A DNA stretch of 64,000 nt from Macrophomina tecta. Lineage: Eukaryota; Ascomycota; Dothideomycetes; Botryosphaeriales; Botryosphaeriaceae. Of this stretch, positions 10,360 to 23,072 are shown one piece after another (position 1 is the first letter of the stretch; each line of letters begins with the position of its first letter). Position numbers and translations under genes: made by a program. The stretch is taken from contig JAKSGN010000041.1 in NCBI GenBank assembly GCA_024180945.1, forward strand, positions 1,550,001-1,614,000. The letters are read 5' to 3'. The notes under the pieces were generated by a model that did no database searches, was not told the origin of the DNA, and worked only from the letters and a program-made list of their open reading frames with translations.

Positions 10360-10949
10360 ATGCCACTTTTCCCTCTAGACACGCGCCGTTCGCCGTTCGA
10401 GCGGGCCAACGCGTATACAAAAAATGCTTTGGAAGAGAGGGAAGAAAATAGTCAAGTGGGTTCGAGTTGTTTCTCCGTAACGCAGGGCGGCTGACCCGCT
10501 CTCAGTATTGCGGCCAAGACATTTGCGTGGCATTAAAGCTAGTGGAGGCCAGACTCCGCGACGAAACAAGCGACGACAAGTCTGCTCCGCTCTCTACTGT
10601 CGTCTTCGAGCTCCGAATCACGCCTGACCTGTGCACGCCCGAAGGCTCTGTGCACGGCGGGGTAGTGCCGCTCATCTTTGACATTACGACCAGCAGCGCC
10701 ATCAACGCCGCGGCCAAGCCCGGGTTCTGGGACAACAGCCACTCCAGCCGCACTTTGTCTTGCTCTTACTTGCGACCGGTGAAGATGGGCGAAACGGTTC
10801 TGATTGAGTCCGAGCTCGTCGCACTGGGTAAACGTAGTGCCCTGACCAGAGGAGTGATGAGGAAGAAGGGCCGCGGCGGGCAGAAAGGCGAGGCTTGCTA
10901 CACTTGCGAACATGACAAGGTTAATACTGGAAATCCTCCGAAGATTTGA
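10360..10949 (+). CDS. Hotdog-fold thioesterase (4HBT/PaaI type)
   Basis: Two exons, 10360-10455 and 10506-10949, around a 50-nt intron (GTGGGT donor, CTGAC branch, CTCTCAG acceptor), give 179 aa. The main exon alone has no ATG; the first exon supplies it in phase 0. The core is a fungal acyl-CoA thioesterase superfamily domain: SVHGGVVPLIFD at residues about 80-91 is the HGG motif with a downstream acidic residue, followed by SRTLSCSYLRPV, ESELVALGKR and a CEHDKVN ending. Members hydrolyse acyl-CoA thioesters as dimers or tetramers; the substrate here is unknown. No mitochondrial or peroxisomal signal is obvious. Usual length is 150-190 aa, so the gene looks complete. Confidence 0.85.
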
Positions 10950-11870
10950 CTGAGACGAGAGAGCTTTGCGTTGGGCAATGCAAAAGAGGGCTATTTGCAG
11001 GAAGGGGCCAAATGCCTTAGTAGTCGAGCGACAGCCGCAATATATAATGTTTGACGTTGACTGCAACATGAGACTAGTTAGAGTGGCAATGCCGGACGCT
11101 AGTGAGAGCGCGGGTCAGATCGCGTCCCACCCCTAGTCTACAACAAGGCATATCTAAGCTGCATCGGCGGTTTCGTGCCCAGGCCAACGAGCGTCTGGCG
11201 GCCCTATACGAATTGCTGCAGCCGACAAGAGCATGCAGATCTGTCGGGCACTCCAGCTCTATTCCGTCATGCGCAATTACTTGGTCCTCTTCTTGTCCTG
11301 CTTTCCTGCACCTATAATGGCTGCGTCTTGCGCATTTCCGAGGCTGCCAACCACGGCATCACGAGTAAACCGAGCGCCTGGGCAAGGCAAACAGTCGGCG
11401 AGAGGCTGCCGTGCCGTGCGGGAATGCAAGCTGCACAGCACTCGAATCCGCAGCGAAGACGGCGGTCTCTTCCGTTTGTGGAAGCAGGACATCCATTAGG
11501 CCCGCGGCCGTGCGCAACTTTTGCTGACCGGAGCGGCAGGTCGGGCGTAATCAGCGAAAATCGAGCCACTCTGTTGTATGTTTGACTCGACAGCCCCTGC
11601 ATCCAGTGTCCCAGTCTTCTCGGCCAGCATAAATGCGTCAGGAGGAGGGTGCGCGCTGCCACGGCACCAGCTGGCGCGCGTGTTGATGATTGTAAATCCC
11701 ATCGGCATCCCATCGGATCCACCCGGGCCCGCTTAGTCCGACCGGTACTTATTCACTCGGCATCCCACCCGCTCCCTCTCTGCACCGCACGCGAGCTTAC
11801 CTCATGACGGCAGGACGCTTGAGATCCACTCGCTTGCTTCCGCTGGGATACAGAATAGTGCTGGCCAATC
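10950..11870. other. Intergenic, no gene seen
   Basis: Spacer between the thioesterase and the zinc-finger factor, both on the plus strand; it must contain the terminator of the first and the promoter of the second. No further coding evidence. Confidence 0.5.
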
Positions 11871-13347
11871 ATGAGCCAGGAGCCCCGGAAACGGCGCAAA
11901 GTCGCCCATGATCCCCAGGCCGTGTTCCAGTGCACCTACCCCGGCTGCGGCTCCTCCTACCGCCGCAAGGAGCATCTGAACCGCCATGCCCAGCAGCACA
12001 CCAAAGAACCAAAGTTCGTCTGCACCTACTGCGCGCGGAAGTTCTTCCGCAGGTCTGTCTCCCGCCGGTCAGCTGCTGAGACAATAAGTACTCACATGCC
12101 CCTAGGGATATCCTCCGCCGCCATCTGGAGCTGCACGATGAGGACGTCGAGCTGACCCGCTCGCGCACCGCAAAAGCTTGCGACGTCTGCCGCTCCCGCA
12201 AGTCGCGCTGCGATGGCAATGCTCCCTGCCGCACCTGCTCCGACAAACGCCTGAGTTGCACCTACGGTCAGAGCGCGCCCAAGTCACAGCCCAGCAGCGA
12301 GAGCTCGCCGTCCGCAGCCGTCGAGAACACCGAAGACGTGCCCACCCCGCGGGCACTGCTGCCGCAGCCGGACCCGACGCCAGGCGCCATCGCCGACCTC
12401 TCCTTCGCGATCGACGGCCTGCTGATGGACGCCTCGATGCTGATACCCGCCAACTTCGCCCTCGACGGGCACGCCTGGGCCAACTTCCCCCATCTCGACG
12501 CCGTCCGCCGCCACCTCGACGCCTACTGGACCCTCTTCCACCCCAAATGGCTCTTCCTGCACAAAGCCTCCTTCCGCCCCGAGCAAGAGCCGCCCTTCCT
12601 GCTCCTCTCCATGGTGATGACGAGCCTCTGGGTCGGCGGCGACGACGCCTCGCGCGTCGTCGCCCTGGACCTGCACCGGCGGCTGATGGTGATGCTGTAC
12701 CAGCAACGCGTAACCGCTTCCCCTCCCAGCCCCCCTTCCTCGCCGCCAGCCACTGACACCAACCCCCGCCGCTCCAGGACAAATGGGACTTCGCCCCCAC
12801 GCCCTCCGCGCCCTTCAGCCCCGCCTGGCCGCTCGGCACCTTCCAGGGCATGCTGCTGCACCTCATCCTCGCGCTGGCCTACGGCCTGCCGCTGTCCTCG
12901 CCCACCGGCAGCACCGGCAGCACCGCCAGCGTCGCGCTCAACACGCACGCGCTGCTAACCGACCTGGTGCGCTGCGCGCGCCGCCTCGGCCTCTTCTCCT
13001 ACACCGCCATGCACGCGCAGTTCCACGACGCCGACCTGGTCTTCGTGACGTGGGTGAGGGTCGAGGAGGTCAAGCGCTTCGACCTGATCCTGTTCCGGCT
13101 GTGGGGCGTCTTTCACGACTGCGAGTGGGCGCGCGTCAACGGGCTGGCGGGCGAGGAGCTGACGTGGGCGGATTTGAGGTTCCAGGCGCCCGAGCCGGAC
13201 GAGCTGTGGACGGCGGACGGGATCAGGGAGTTTATGGCGAGGAGGGAGCGCTGCGGGCTGCAGGGCGCGAGGCATGATGAGGAGGGCAGCTGGATCTGTA
13301 ATGTTATGGATACGGGCTCGGTGGCGACGCCGAGGGCGGTTGGGTGA
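11871..13347 (+). CDS. C2H2 plus Zn2Cys6 transcription factor, short form
   Basis: Exons 11871-12052, 12106-12709 and 12778-13347 (introns 53 and 68 nt) give 451 aa. Two C2H2 fingers (C21/C26/H39/H43 and C51/C54/H67/H71, the second split by intron 1) precede a canonical Zn2Cys6 cluster at C86-C112 with 2-6-5-2-6 spacing. The remainder resembles the start of the fungal-specific transcription factor domain ([27 protein letters not shown]). Hybrid C2H2/Zn2Cys6 regulators of this class are usually 600-900 aa, so this one ends early, at ATPRAVG followed by TGA. Either it is a short member, it has a lost 3' part, or a downstream exon was missed. A nuclear DNA-binding role is expected. Its targets are unknown, but it neighbours remnants of oxidoreductase genes. 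Confidence 0.85.
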
Positions 13348-13529
13348 GCGGTCATGCGTGCGGTGGCGTGTTCTGCGGGGCGCCTGCGCAGGCAAGCGGT
13401 TTTGTGTGAATGGTGCGGTGCATGGTGTTTTGGCCTTTTGCTTGGCAAAGGCAGTTGTTCTCTCTGCGCCTCGGCTCGCCTCGCCTCGCGTCTCCCGGAC
13501 GCTTTCCACGGGGTTCAGGCCAGCGGTAC

Positions 13530-13965
13530 CGGTCGTCGGTGAATATCTCGGTTGACGGCGTGGCTACCGCGAGGAACAGTGGGGCCTTCAAAATAATCTT
13601 TGTAGGGAACTTCGGGCTCAGGATATACAGCGGACTCCCGCAATTTCCGCAGAAATGGCGCTATCGAGTTGGCTTCCAGTTAGCGATGCTTTCGGAGCCC
13701 AGTCTCTCTCAGGCAATATGCCTCACCAAGCCTGTGGCTCCAGCCACGGTATCCGCATCTTGGTACGCCTTGAGGAAGGACTTCGGATCCTCAAGGCGCA
13801 CGTCTGTCTCGTCGAGAAGGTAGTTGATCGAGGACGCTTGCTGTTGTCAGCCCACGCCGACACAAACGTTCGGGGGAAGGAGCAATACGCGCGGCGCCGC
13901 TCCTGCGGCAATCGGAGCTGGCAGCATACAAGTGCCAGCCACCATCCTGGACACGGTCCTTAGTA
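13530..13965 (-). pseudogene. Remnant of a GFA/CENP-V family protein
   Basis: On the minus strand, conceptual translation in one main frame reads DPKSFLKAYQDADT then GLVRH, and after stops HFCGNCGSPLYILSP (about 13640-13660) and PSTEIFTDDRYRW (about 13530-13570). This is the second zinc-binding CGxCGSP motif and C-terminus of the glutathione-dependent formaldehyde-activating (GFA) family. At the 5' end a SSDCRRSGAA stretch in another frame resembles the first zinc motif with a cysteine lost. In-frame TGA/TAG codons and frame changes break it in at least three places. It is not a working gene. Confidence 0.6.
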
Positions 13966-14397
13966 GATATACCAGTTACAGAGAAGAGAGCCTGATTGTT
14001 TCTCCTTGACGAACACCCGGATGGCGCTGCAGTTGCAGCAGCCTTCGGATGGCATGCTGGTGGCCTGCGTGTGACGTCACAGTTGAGTAAGTGTACTGAC
14101 GTCCAAAGTGCGGCATTTGGATTAAATGAATGGGGTATTAAAGCTATTGTCCTTTGGCGGTGTGGTATAGAGTTTTTGAAAAGGGACCTGATGTCAGTTG
14201 ACGGTGAAGGGTGGTGGTGCTGCCGAGAAGAAGCGGGAGTTTGGTGAGCGGACTGCGCCGCAATGGATCGGCAAGCCTGTTAGAAAGGGAAATCCACACT
14301 CAGATCCATGCATCTGACCTTATCGCTCGAAAACTGTACATGGATTTGCAAGAAATGCTTGTAGGTGTGACGGAGGGTGGATGGTGCATGGAGGTAT

Positions 14398-14500
14398 GTT
14401 TGAACTCAATGATTGTCCCTCAAGGGCCAAGAGCCACTATACTACATTTAGACATTCTCATTTGGACCATCTACTGCTACACGCATGTTCGCCTTCAAAC
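14398..14500 (+). mobile_element. TIR element copy D (internally deleted, 103 bp)
   Basis: Both termini are present (GTTTGAACTCAATG and GCCTTCAAAC), but about 30 bp are missing where copies A-C carry two AGGGCC motifs; only one remains, as expected for deletion between short direct repeats. It lies between the GFA and MDR remnants, 7 kb from the other copies. Confidence 0.75.
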
Positions 14501-14617
14501 ACCTCTAAGCTGCTCAAGCCCTTTCCGAATCCTTCGCGCGGAGCGTCCTCATCTGGAAACACGCTTTCGTCCACCGCCACCTGAGTAAACAGGCGCGCAC
14601 CCTCTCCTAACCACCAG

Positions 14618-14912
14618 CTAGAGATTTCCTAACCACGTCGGACCCCAAACCCACACGAAGGCAACTGTCGCCTTTAGATACCTAGCCGTAATTTCGCATA
14701 GCTTTAGCTCGGCACTGGCCGCGTTCTCGGCAGCAAGATGGTACACCTGGCCTCCGCTGTTGAGCTGCTCTAGTACGACGCTTCGGTGATCTAGTACCTT
14801 ACCCGCACCTAGGCTTTTGTATAGTGCGACATCTACCCTCGAGCACGTAGCCGTCTCGAGCGCGGCACCCAGAGCCTTCGCCATTTGCATGGCAAAGGTG
14901 CCAGCGGGTGAG
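14618..14912 (-). pseudogene. Remnant of a medium-chain (MDR) dehydrogenase/quinone oxidoreductase
   Basis: The minus-strand frame reads AGTFAMQMAKALGA, ATCSRVDVALYKSLGA, KVLDHRS, NSGGQVYHLAAENAASAEL and RYLKATVAFVWV. This is the NAD(P)-binding half of the zinc-type alcohol dehydrogenase/quinone oxidoreductase family (family pattern GGVGTFAVQ.AKALGA, ATCS..N..L..SLGA, .VIDY). The N-terminal catalytic domain and the C-terminus are not found in frame and the GG(V)G turn is altered. The frame extends for about 95 codons only. I read it as a fragment rather than a gene. Confidence 0.6.
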
Positions 14913-15504
14913 TTTCGTTCTTTAACCGATTCGCCGGTCGTGGAATCTCCGCCGCGGAAGTCTCGGGCACCGAGAGGGATAATACATCGATGAGCCGCAG
15001 CTCCGAGAGCTTAGGAAAGGGAGCACTTCGGCGTCGCAACGACCGAGCTGTAGCCTCTGCATTATTCAGACAGCCGGTGCCCCGTAAGACGTGGCGGCAT
15101 CGGTCACTGGAAAGGCCGATCTCCAGGGCCGGCCCAGCCGATCTCCGAACCAAAGAGGCTAATCTCGTATATCTCGGCGAGCCCCTCGGTTCCAGTACGA
15201 GAACGTCTCGATCCGAGCAAGCTGCCAGTCGCGGCGGCATTGAATGACCCAAAGATCCGAGAGAAATAAACCTAAAAGGTCGAGCGGCGGAAGATATTGA
15301 CTTCCCCGTCTGCATAGTGGATGCTCCAAGCGCCGGCACATGCCTGTTCCTCGCTTTGTCACAAAGTCCGACGCTTACGAAAATGCCGGGATACTTCGAC
15401 GCCCGCGCTCCCTGGGGCGGCGGTTGGAGACGTCTTATAAGAGGTTGTCGTCCAACCCCAGCTTGTCATTCAGTGACCCGGCCCCCTGCAACATCTCGTT
15501 CATC

Positions 15505-15927
15505 ATGTCTAGTATCGTCTCTATCCTCTGCATCGGCATCGACTTTGACTGGACCCAAGCCAACCTCGGCGACAAAGTCGACCTTTCGAAAATCCGCGCT
15601 GCAGTGCTCAACAGCTTCACCGAGCTTCAGAAAAGACCGGGTGTGGGATGCGAGATGTACACTATCGTGCCGGATAAAAAGGAGTCCTTCGACGAGGTTA
15701 CAGCCAAGCTCCGAGCAGGTTACGACGGGAAGCCGTGGAGCGGCGTAAGCATAGGTTGGGGTTTGCGAGGGAATGGCAAATTGACTTCGCTGTTTGAAAC
15801 GCTTGTCAACACTATCAAAGACGAAACGCCACAGTCCAGGATCCTATTCACAAGTCCTGAGGCTAACCAGCTCGAATCCGTCGAAAGGAACTTCCCTCAT
15901 TTACGGAGGCCTTCCGATACTGCCTAA
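15505..15927 (+). CDS. Small conserved fungal protein of unknown function
   Basis: Single exon, 140 aa. The start at 15505 (MSSIVSILCIGIDFDW) is preferred over the longer upstream frame because it opens on a beta-strand-like hydrophobic run. The protein alternates hydrophobic strands and helices: SILCIGIDFDW, LQKRPGVGCEMYTIVP, GVSIGWGLRGN, SLFETLVNTI and RILFTSPEA. It has no signal peptide or membrane helix. The pattern GVSIG.GLRG resembles an unnamed family of about 140-aa ascomycete proteins, often found near metabolic genes; I know no assigned function. It is flanked by decayed MDR and SDR genes. Confidence 0.65.
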   Translation: MSSIVSILCIGIDFDWTQANLGDKVDLSKIRAAVLNSFTELQKRPGVGCEMYTIVPDKKESFDEVTAKLRAGYDGKPWSGVSIGWGLRGNGKLTSLFETLVNTIKDETPQSRILFTSPEANQLESVERNFPHLRRPSDTA

Positions 15928-16414
15928 AACCGTTGGTATTGCCTATCCATAGCTGCGTATCAGGCTAATGAAAGCTAGCAGTCGAGTTGAGCTGATCAAC
16001 AATCGAGAAGTGGTTGGATTGCTTCTGCTTTCAGCAGACAACTTAGATAGCTTAGCTTTATGTAGTGAGGTAATGATTGCATTACTGATCTGTTGCCGCA
16101 TTTGTATTCCCCACTGATTGGCCGTACGTGCAGCTCCGAACTTTCCTTTGGGGACATAACTGAACCTTCATCTGAAAACGCGGGTGAGTCGTCTTCCATG
16201 ACCACATTGTACGAAGATATTGGCACTAATATGGACGCGAGATACCTCCGGCCGCCGCTCAAGGCCGCAACTCCGCTATCGCAAACGCAATAGGACTGGG
16301 AATGAACTTATCTTAATATTGGAAGCCACATGAGAAGGAGGACAATCCAAATTGTTAAGAGTCTGGTCCCATTACGGGACTCTTCTGTCCAAGTCTAAGG
16401 CCGCGTGCAAGGGG
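15928..16414. other. Intergenic, no gene seen
   Basis: 3' flank of the small conserved gene running into the 3' end of the SDR relic. Two short overlapping frames (15996-16262 minus, 16093-16293 plus) have no motif. Confidence 0.5.
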
Positions 16415-16955
16415 GGGCCTCAGAGCCAAGCTGAGCGCCGATGCGGACCTTCAAGAGTCCCTTCTCAGTTATTTTGAGCATCTCAAGCATACCCCGATTG
16501 ATGGACAAGTACGAACCAACCCAATTTATCAGCCTGATAGGTAGCCAAGAACAAGTGAAAGACCGCCAGCAAGGATCCCCTTGTCCTTTGCGGATGGGGT
16601 GAACTTATTAATCACCGTGCCCCTACCATCCTCCGTTTCTACGCTACCAGGATGAACACAGAAAATGGGGAGATCGGGGAGCTCAAGGCCGACAAGCTCA
16701 TCTAATTTGAGCTCGAACAGCTTCGCTGGCGAGTAGGAGGATCCGTTTGGCGCGGACGCCTACGCTGCGATCGAAACAATGTTCACAATAGTCCCAGCTC
16801 CGCCGAATACTCGAGGGTAATATTGGGTAGAGAGGACAGTGGCTTTCACGTTGATTTCCTAGATGGTGGGTAATTAGCTTCGAAGGATGCCCCCGCTATT
16901 TTGTTCTCGACGTACATCAAGATATCCTCTCAATAGCTAGTTGTACCCATCGTAG
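16415..16955 (-). pseudogene. Decayed short-chain dehydrogenase/reductase
   Basis: Minus-strand conceptual reading: MGTTSY, ILMYVENKIAGASFEANYP, stop, EINVKATVL, GGAGTIVNIVSIAA, stop, SSYSPAKLFELKLDEL (the YxxxK catalytic pair), PIFCVHPGSVETE, FTPSAKDKGILAGG, then a frame change and YLSINRGMLEML. This is the C-terminal two thirds of a fungal classical SDR. The N-terminal Rossmann glycine motif is missing. Two in-frame TAG codons, one where a Trp is expected, and at least one frameshift inactivate it. A TGG-to-TAG change fits a G-to-A transition as produced by RIP, but that is inference. Confidence 0.75.
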
Positions 16956-17103
16956 ATATCAACCACTCTTTAGAAGACAAATCACAGGATGGCCTGGAGA
17001 AAGACATCAATCCTTTTCCCTTAGATCGATCCTCTCATGATAGCCTTTTCCGTCCCAAATTCTAACATTTCCTTTTTCTTCATTGAACCTCTCTTGCCAC
17101 TGT

Positions 17104-19801
17104 CTACATCAGGCACCCATTCTTCTTGCTCGAATGCAAATCTGACACCGCAACCCTCAACCTCTTGCCACCCGCGTCCACGAACGCCTCAACTAACCAC
17201 TCATACCATACCTTCCGGTCATCTGTCTGGCGCCACATGCTGACCGCAATTTCCGAGTCGTCCGGTATGTATATCGGGCTCTGCAGCTTTCGTCAGCATT
17301 CCTGTACTTCGAGGCCCTGACAGAAGCACTCACCTTCAAAGGGAAGTAAATCGGGAACCAGCTAATCATATCCCGGCTCTTCTCATCAATGGTATTCGGA
17401 TTTGTGCTCAACTCGACCTTCTTCCCCCACTTACCCACCTCGCCCTGACACTCATATAGCACGGTCTCGAAATATCCTGCCAGTCCGTGACACACTCCGC
17501 GCTTAGCACAACGGAAGGTCATGTACGAAAAGCGGTAGTTGTGTTCGTTGGCGCCATCGCCGCCGGTGGCACCGCCCGCACCGCCTGCTGCGCTGCCACC
17601 TTGGCGGAGTTTGGCTTGTGCGAGGATGGCGGGAGGGATTGGATGTTTGAATTCCCAGACAAGTTGGATGTCGGGGATGACGGCATTAGCGTCCGAGGGA
17701 GTCTTCGCGCCGTTTTTGGCGGCCGCAGCATAGCTGCTCGCAGCGGGGGAAGCCGGAGCATTCGCAGATGACGCGGAGGGTTGCGTAGACAGGTAGTCAA
17801 TTTGATGGAGCATAACAACGTGAGGAGTCTCTGGGGTGGTAGGATCGGTGAAGGTGCGGCTGCTGATGTCGGCGTGCAGCTTGGGCGCAGCGATCGGCGT
17901 GAGGTGTGCCGTATAGCTGGCAGGAATGCTGATGCCGTGGGATGGGTTGAGCACGTGCTGCACTCCGTCCAAGCACTCGGGAGAAAGCTCGTTGTCGGCA
18001 AAGGAGCCAAGAAGCTCAGAAACGAGGATGTCGACGTGGCCGTACGATCCGTCCGGACGGTGAGGGCCCTTCCAGAAACGCATATCCGACTTCACAACTG
18101 TGACTTGGCCAGCCCATGAATCTCTGTTGTGGCGCTGTAATAAGACATAGGCGTTTGGGTTCTTCTCGACAGCCCACATGTCTATCTTGACGCCAGAGTT
18201 GCGAGAAGCATTGAGCGAGCGGGTGACGAGGGGCCCACGACCTGCTCCAGCAACAGCAACTACAACCTTACCGTCGGGGCCAGATCCAGGTTTATTCAAC
18301 GCCCTCCAATCAAGAAGAGCCTGCTCAACGGCACGCTCGTACCATTCGTACTTGACCGGGTCCTTCTCAAAGACTTCGTAGGTGATGCTCTCCAAGTTGT
18401 CGGCCAAAGGCTGCAACGGTGCTTGGAGGAAATCCTGATAGCCGGAGCCAAAGCGCTCGATCTGCGACTTTGGAGGCTGGCTCTTCTGGAGATGACGGAT
18501 GTAGTTCAGATGAGGTGTGGGGTCCGCTTGATGCTTCTGCTTTCCGGCCGGAATTTTGGCGGCTTCAGCAGGAGTTGGCTCGGAGGCACCCACTGGAGAG
18601 AAAGCGTCGGCCTCGGGAGAAAGTACGCCGGAGGACATGGACATGATAGCATCCGGGTCGTCTGCGCCAGGTATAGGCCCAATATCGGAGAGCAACAACC
18701 AGGGCGTACTGCGGAGGCGGGTATAGCGAGTTATGATGGCTTGGTGAGAGATGGAGAGAACAGAGTAGCCTTTCTTGTTTTTCAGAAAAACAGAACCAGG
18801 GATGCAAAGCAGGCGCAGCGGTTCGGAAAACCATCTCGATTGAACAGAAATTGGAGGAAGCTGACGAGGCAGGGCCAAGGCTGGTAGTCCAAAGTATCAG
18901 CAGCAGATTGGGGGAAGCCCACTTAGGGGGGGAAAAGGGTTTAGAGAACTATCGAATGCGGCACATGACGGGTTTGCTGACATTGGGAGTGGAGAGGGGA
19001 AAAGAGCTGAATTAGGTCGGTCTCGCTTCTTACCTACGGATAGCCTCGAGTTGTATCTACAAACGGTCCTGATAACGTTCCATGCGTCCCAAGTCCCAAA
19101 GAGGTCAAGTCCTCTGTTCTCCTCGCGACCGGAAGCCTTGAGGTACTGCTCGCGTGCAAAGGGAGCGAGGTTGCCCATCTCATCGTTCGACTCGACACTT
19201 GGGTCGTCAACCATAGGCTGCATAATCACGATGTTGATGTAGGGACCCACAGCCAGCGCTTCTTGAATGGCGCGGGCGAATTGGGAGACTCCAGTGCCGT
19301 GGAGATGGCCATGGTGCAGCTTGGGGCCGTGGACAATGATGTTGCCTACGCCGCAAAACGAAGCAAAAGCAACTTCCTGGGTAAAGACCTGGCGTGACAC
19401 GTGAGCGATGACGGGATCAGGGGATGCAAGGTCAATCCACGGGCTGGACAGCGCGAGAAGCTGGGAGATGGTGTCGCCGGGCGCCAGAATGGTGTCTTCA
19501 GGAGTGAGAGGGGCGATCAGCGGAAGGGCAGGGTCAGCAGCGGGCTGGGCCTCGAGCTGAGCGTAGTGCTCGGAGAGAAGTTTCAGAACGCGGGTGTGGA
19601 AGTGTTCATTGGTGATTGGAGCAGTGAGCATGTCGTACTGCGGAGGAGTTAGCGGCAGCGGCTGCGACAAGTGAAGGGCGAGCTCACGCCGAGGTCCTGG
19701 GCCTGGTGCAGCAGCAGCTCGGTGACGGGATGGCTGCGGCGGGTCTCATGGTGGCCGACGTAGAAAACGGGCAAGTCCTCCATGGCGGCGGGCGAGTCCA
19801 T
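17104..19801 (-). CDS. PRMT5: Protein arginine N-methyltransferase 5 (PRMT5/Skb1)
   Basis: Exons 19801-19688, 19637-19034, 18880-17334 and 17280-17104 give 813 aa; introns are 50, 153 and 53 nt. PRMT5 dimethylates arginines symmetrically on Sm proteins, histones and cell-cycle regulators. The N-terminal TIM-barrel half includes FASFCGVGNIIVHGPKL and LFGTWDAWN. The SAM-binding motif AVAGAGRGPL is at about 449-457, and the double-E loop SELLGSFADNE has E528 and E537. The C-terminal barrel ends in HSSKKNGCLM. The first exon (38 aa) and last exon (59 aa) were found by splicing and match the family ends. Divergent from PRP43 with a 362-bp shared upstream region. Confidence 0.95.
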
Positions 19802-20163
19802 GGGCAATGTGGGTGTTGGAAGAGTCGCGCAGCAGCGGCGACAGCGACGGCGCACAGGGATGAGACTGAAGCGGTCGCAGCGCAATGCGGGCTGGCTGTC
19901 AAGACCGTGGCCAAAATTTCCTGGCGCCGCGTCTTGGGCGGAGCGCGGAGGAGACGCCCGGGGCCCGCGGCGGGTGCGGCCTGTGCCCGGGCGGTGAGCC
20001 GCTGACATAAGCCGTCCCGCGAATTATTTTGCGCCGCCGCGCTGCAACACCGTCGCCGAGCGCAGCCAGCGGAACAGCCAGCGCCACTGCCACAACCCTC
20101 CCAGGCCGCTGCCTCCCTCGCCCCTCGCCCACCCGCCGCTGCCGCTGTACGCGACTCCCCACC
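19802..20163. promoter_or_regulatory. Shared upstream region of PRMT5 and PRP43
   Basis: 362 bp between the two divergent start codons, GC-rich with no obvious TATA box, as usual for housekeeping genes. Both promoters must lie here. Confidence 0.6.
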
Positions 20164-22483
<2,320 letters not shown>

Positions 22484-23072
22484 ATCGATGCGGAGATTGG
22501 CTGAGTCTGACTCAAGCGTCAAACTTGGCTCATCTGTTGTCAATGCACAGACGGAAATACCCAGCTATGCTGTCACTTTGGCTTCGGGATGGCGCATTGT
22601 CACCGGTTGGGAAATAAGGGATGCTGAATATGGACTGTACCATTATTCAGACCCGTATGCATCGGCTCGGCGCTCGGCGGATATTAAGAAGTTCAAGGGA
22701 CGTCAGGATTTAGAAACCAAGGGTTCTAAGATCTGCGCCTGTCTGCATCGCAGTCATACTGGCCCGTATGTTGATTTACGTCAAGACTAGAGGCGGTTAA
22801 TGGGCAAGTTTCCCGGGCAGCGCTAGCATCATATGGATACAGGAGTGAAGAGTTACAGTGTGTTTGGAAGTGTCGAGAGGTGGCGAATGCAAAAATCGAT
22901 TAGATCAATTTCGAATGCCTCATTCATTACCAAGCAGGGTGATCGGTTTTAGGCTTACACCATGTTTCTGCAATTTGAATCTTCCGGGGATTCTAATCTG
23001 TGTCTTACACCATTTGTTCCTGCCGCGCGACCTGATGGAGTTTTCAGACTTGCTCCTGCATTTGAACTGATC
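22484..23072. other. Convergent 3' intergenic
   Basis: Between the convergent PRP43 and HET-domain genes; 3' untranslated sequence only, no gene seen. Confidence 0.6.

Noticed and set aside
9910..10494. 195-codon plus-strand frame
   Set aside because: It reads through the thioesterase first exon and its intron; the exon join from 10360 gives a complete family-like protein instead.
12102..12866. Open frame of 254 codons on the minus strand
   Set aside because: It lies antisense to the zinc-finger gene; its Arg/Gly/Ser-rich translation is a GC-content shadow of the real exons.
14833..15339. 168-codon minus-strand frame upstream of the MDR remnant
   Set aside because: It is out of frame with the MDR motifs and matches no family; a leucine-rich look (FPKLSELRLIDVL) is too short to call an F-box or LRR protein.
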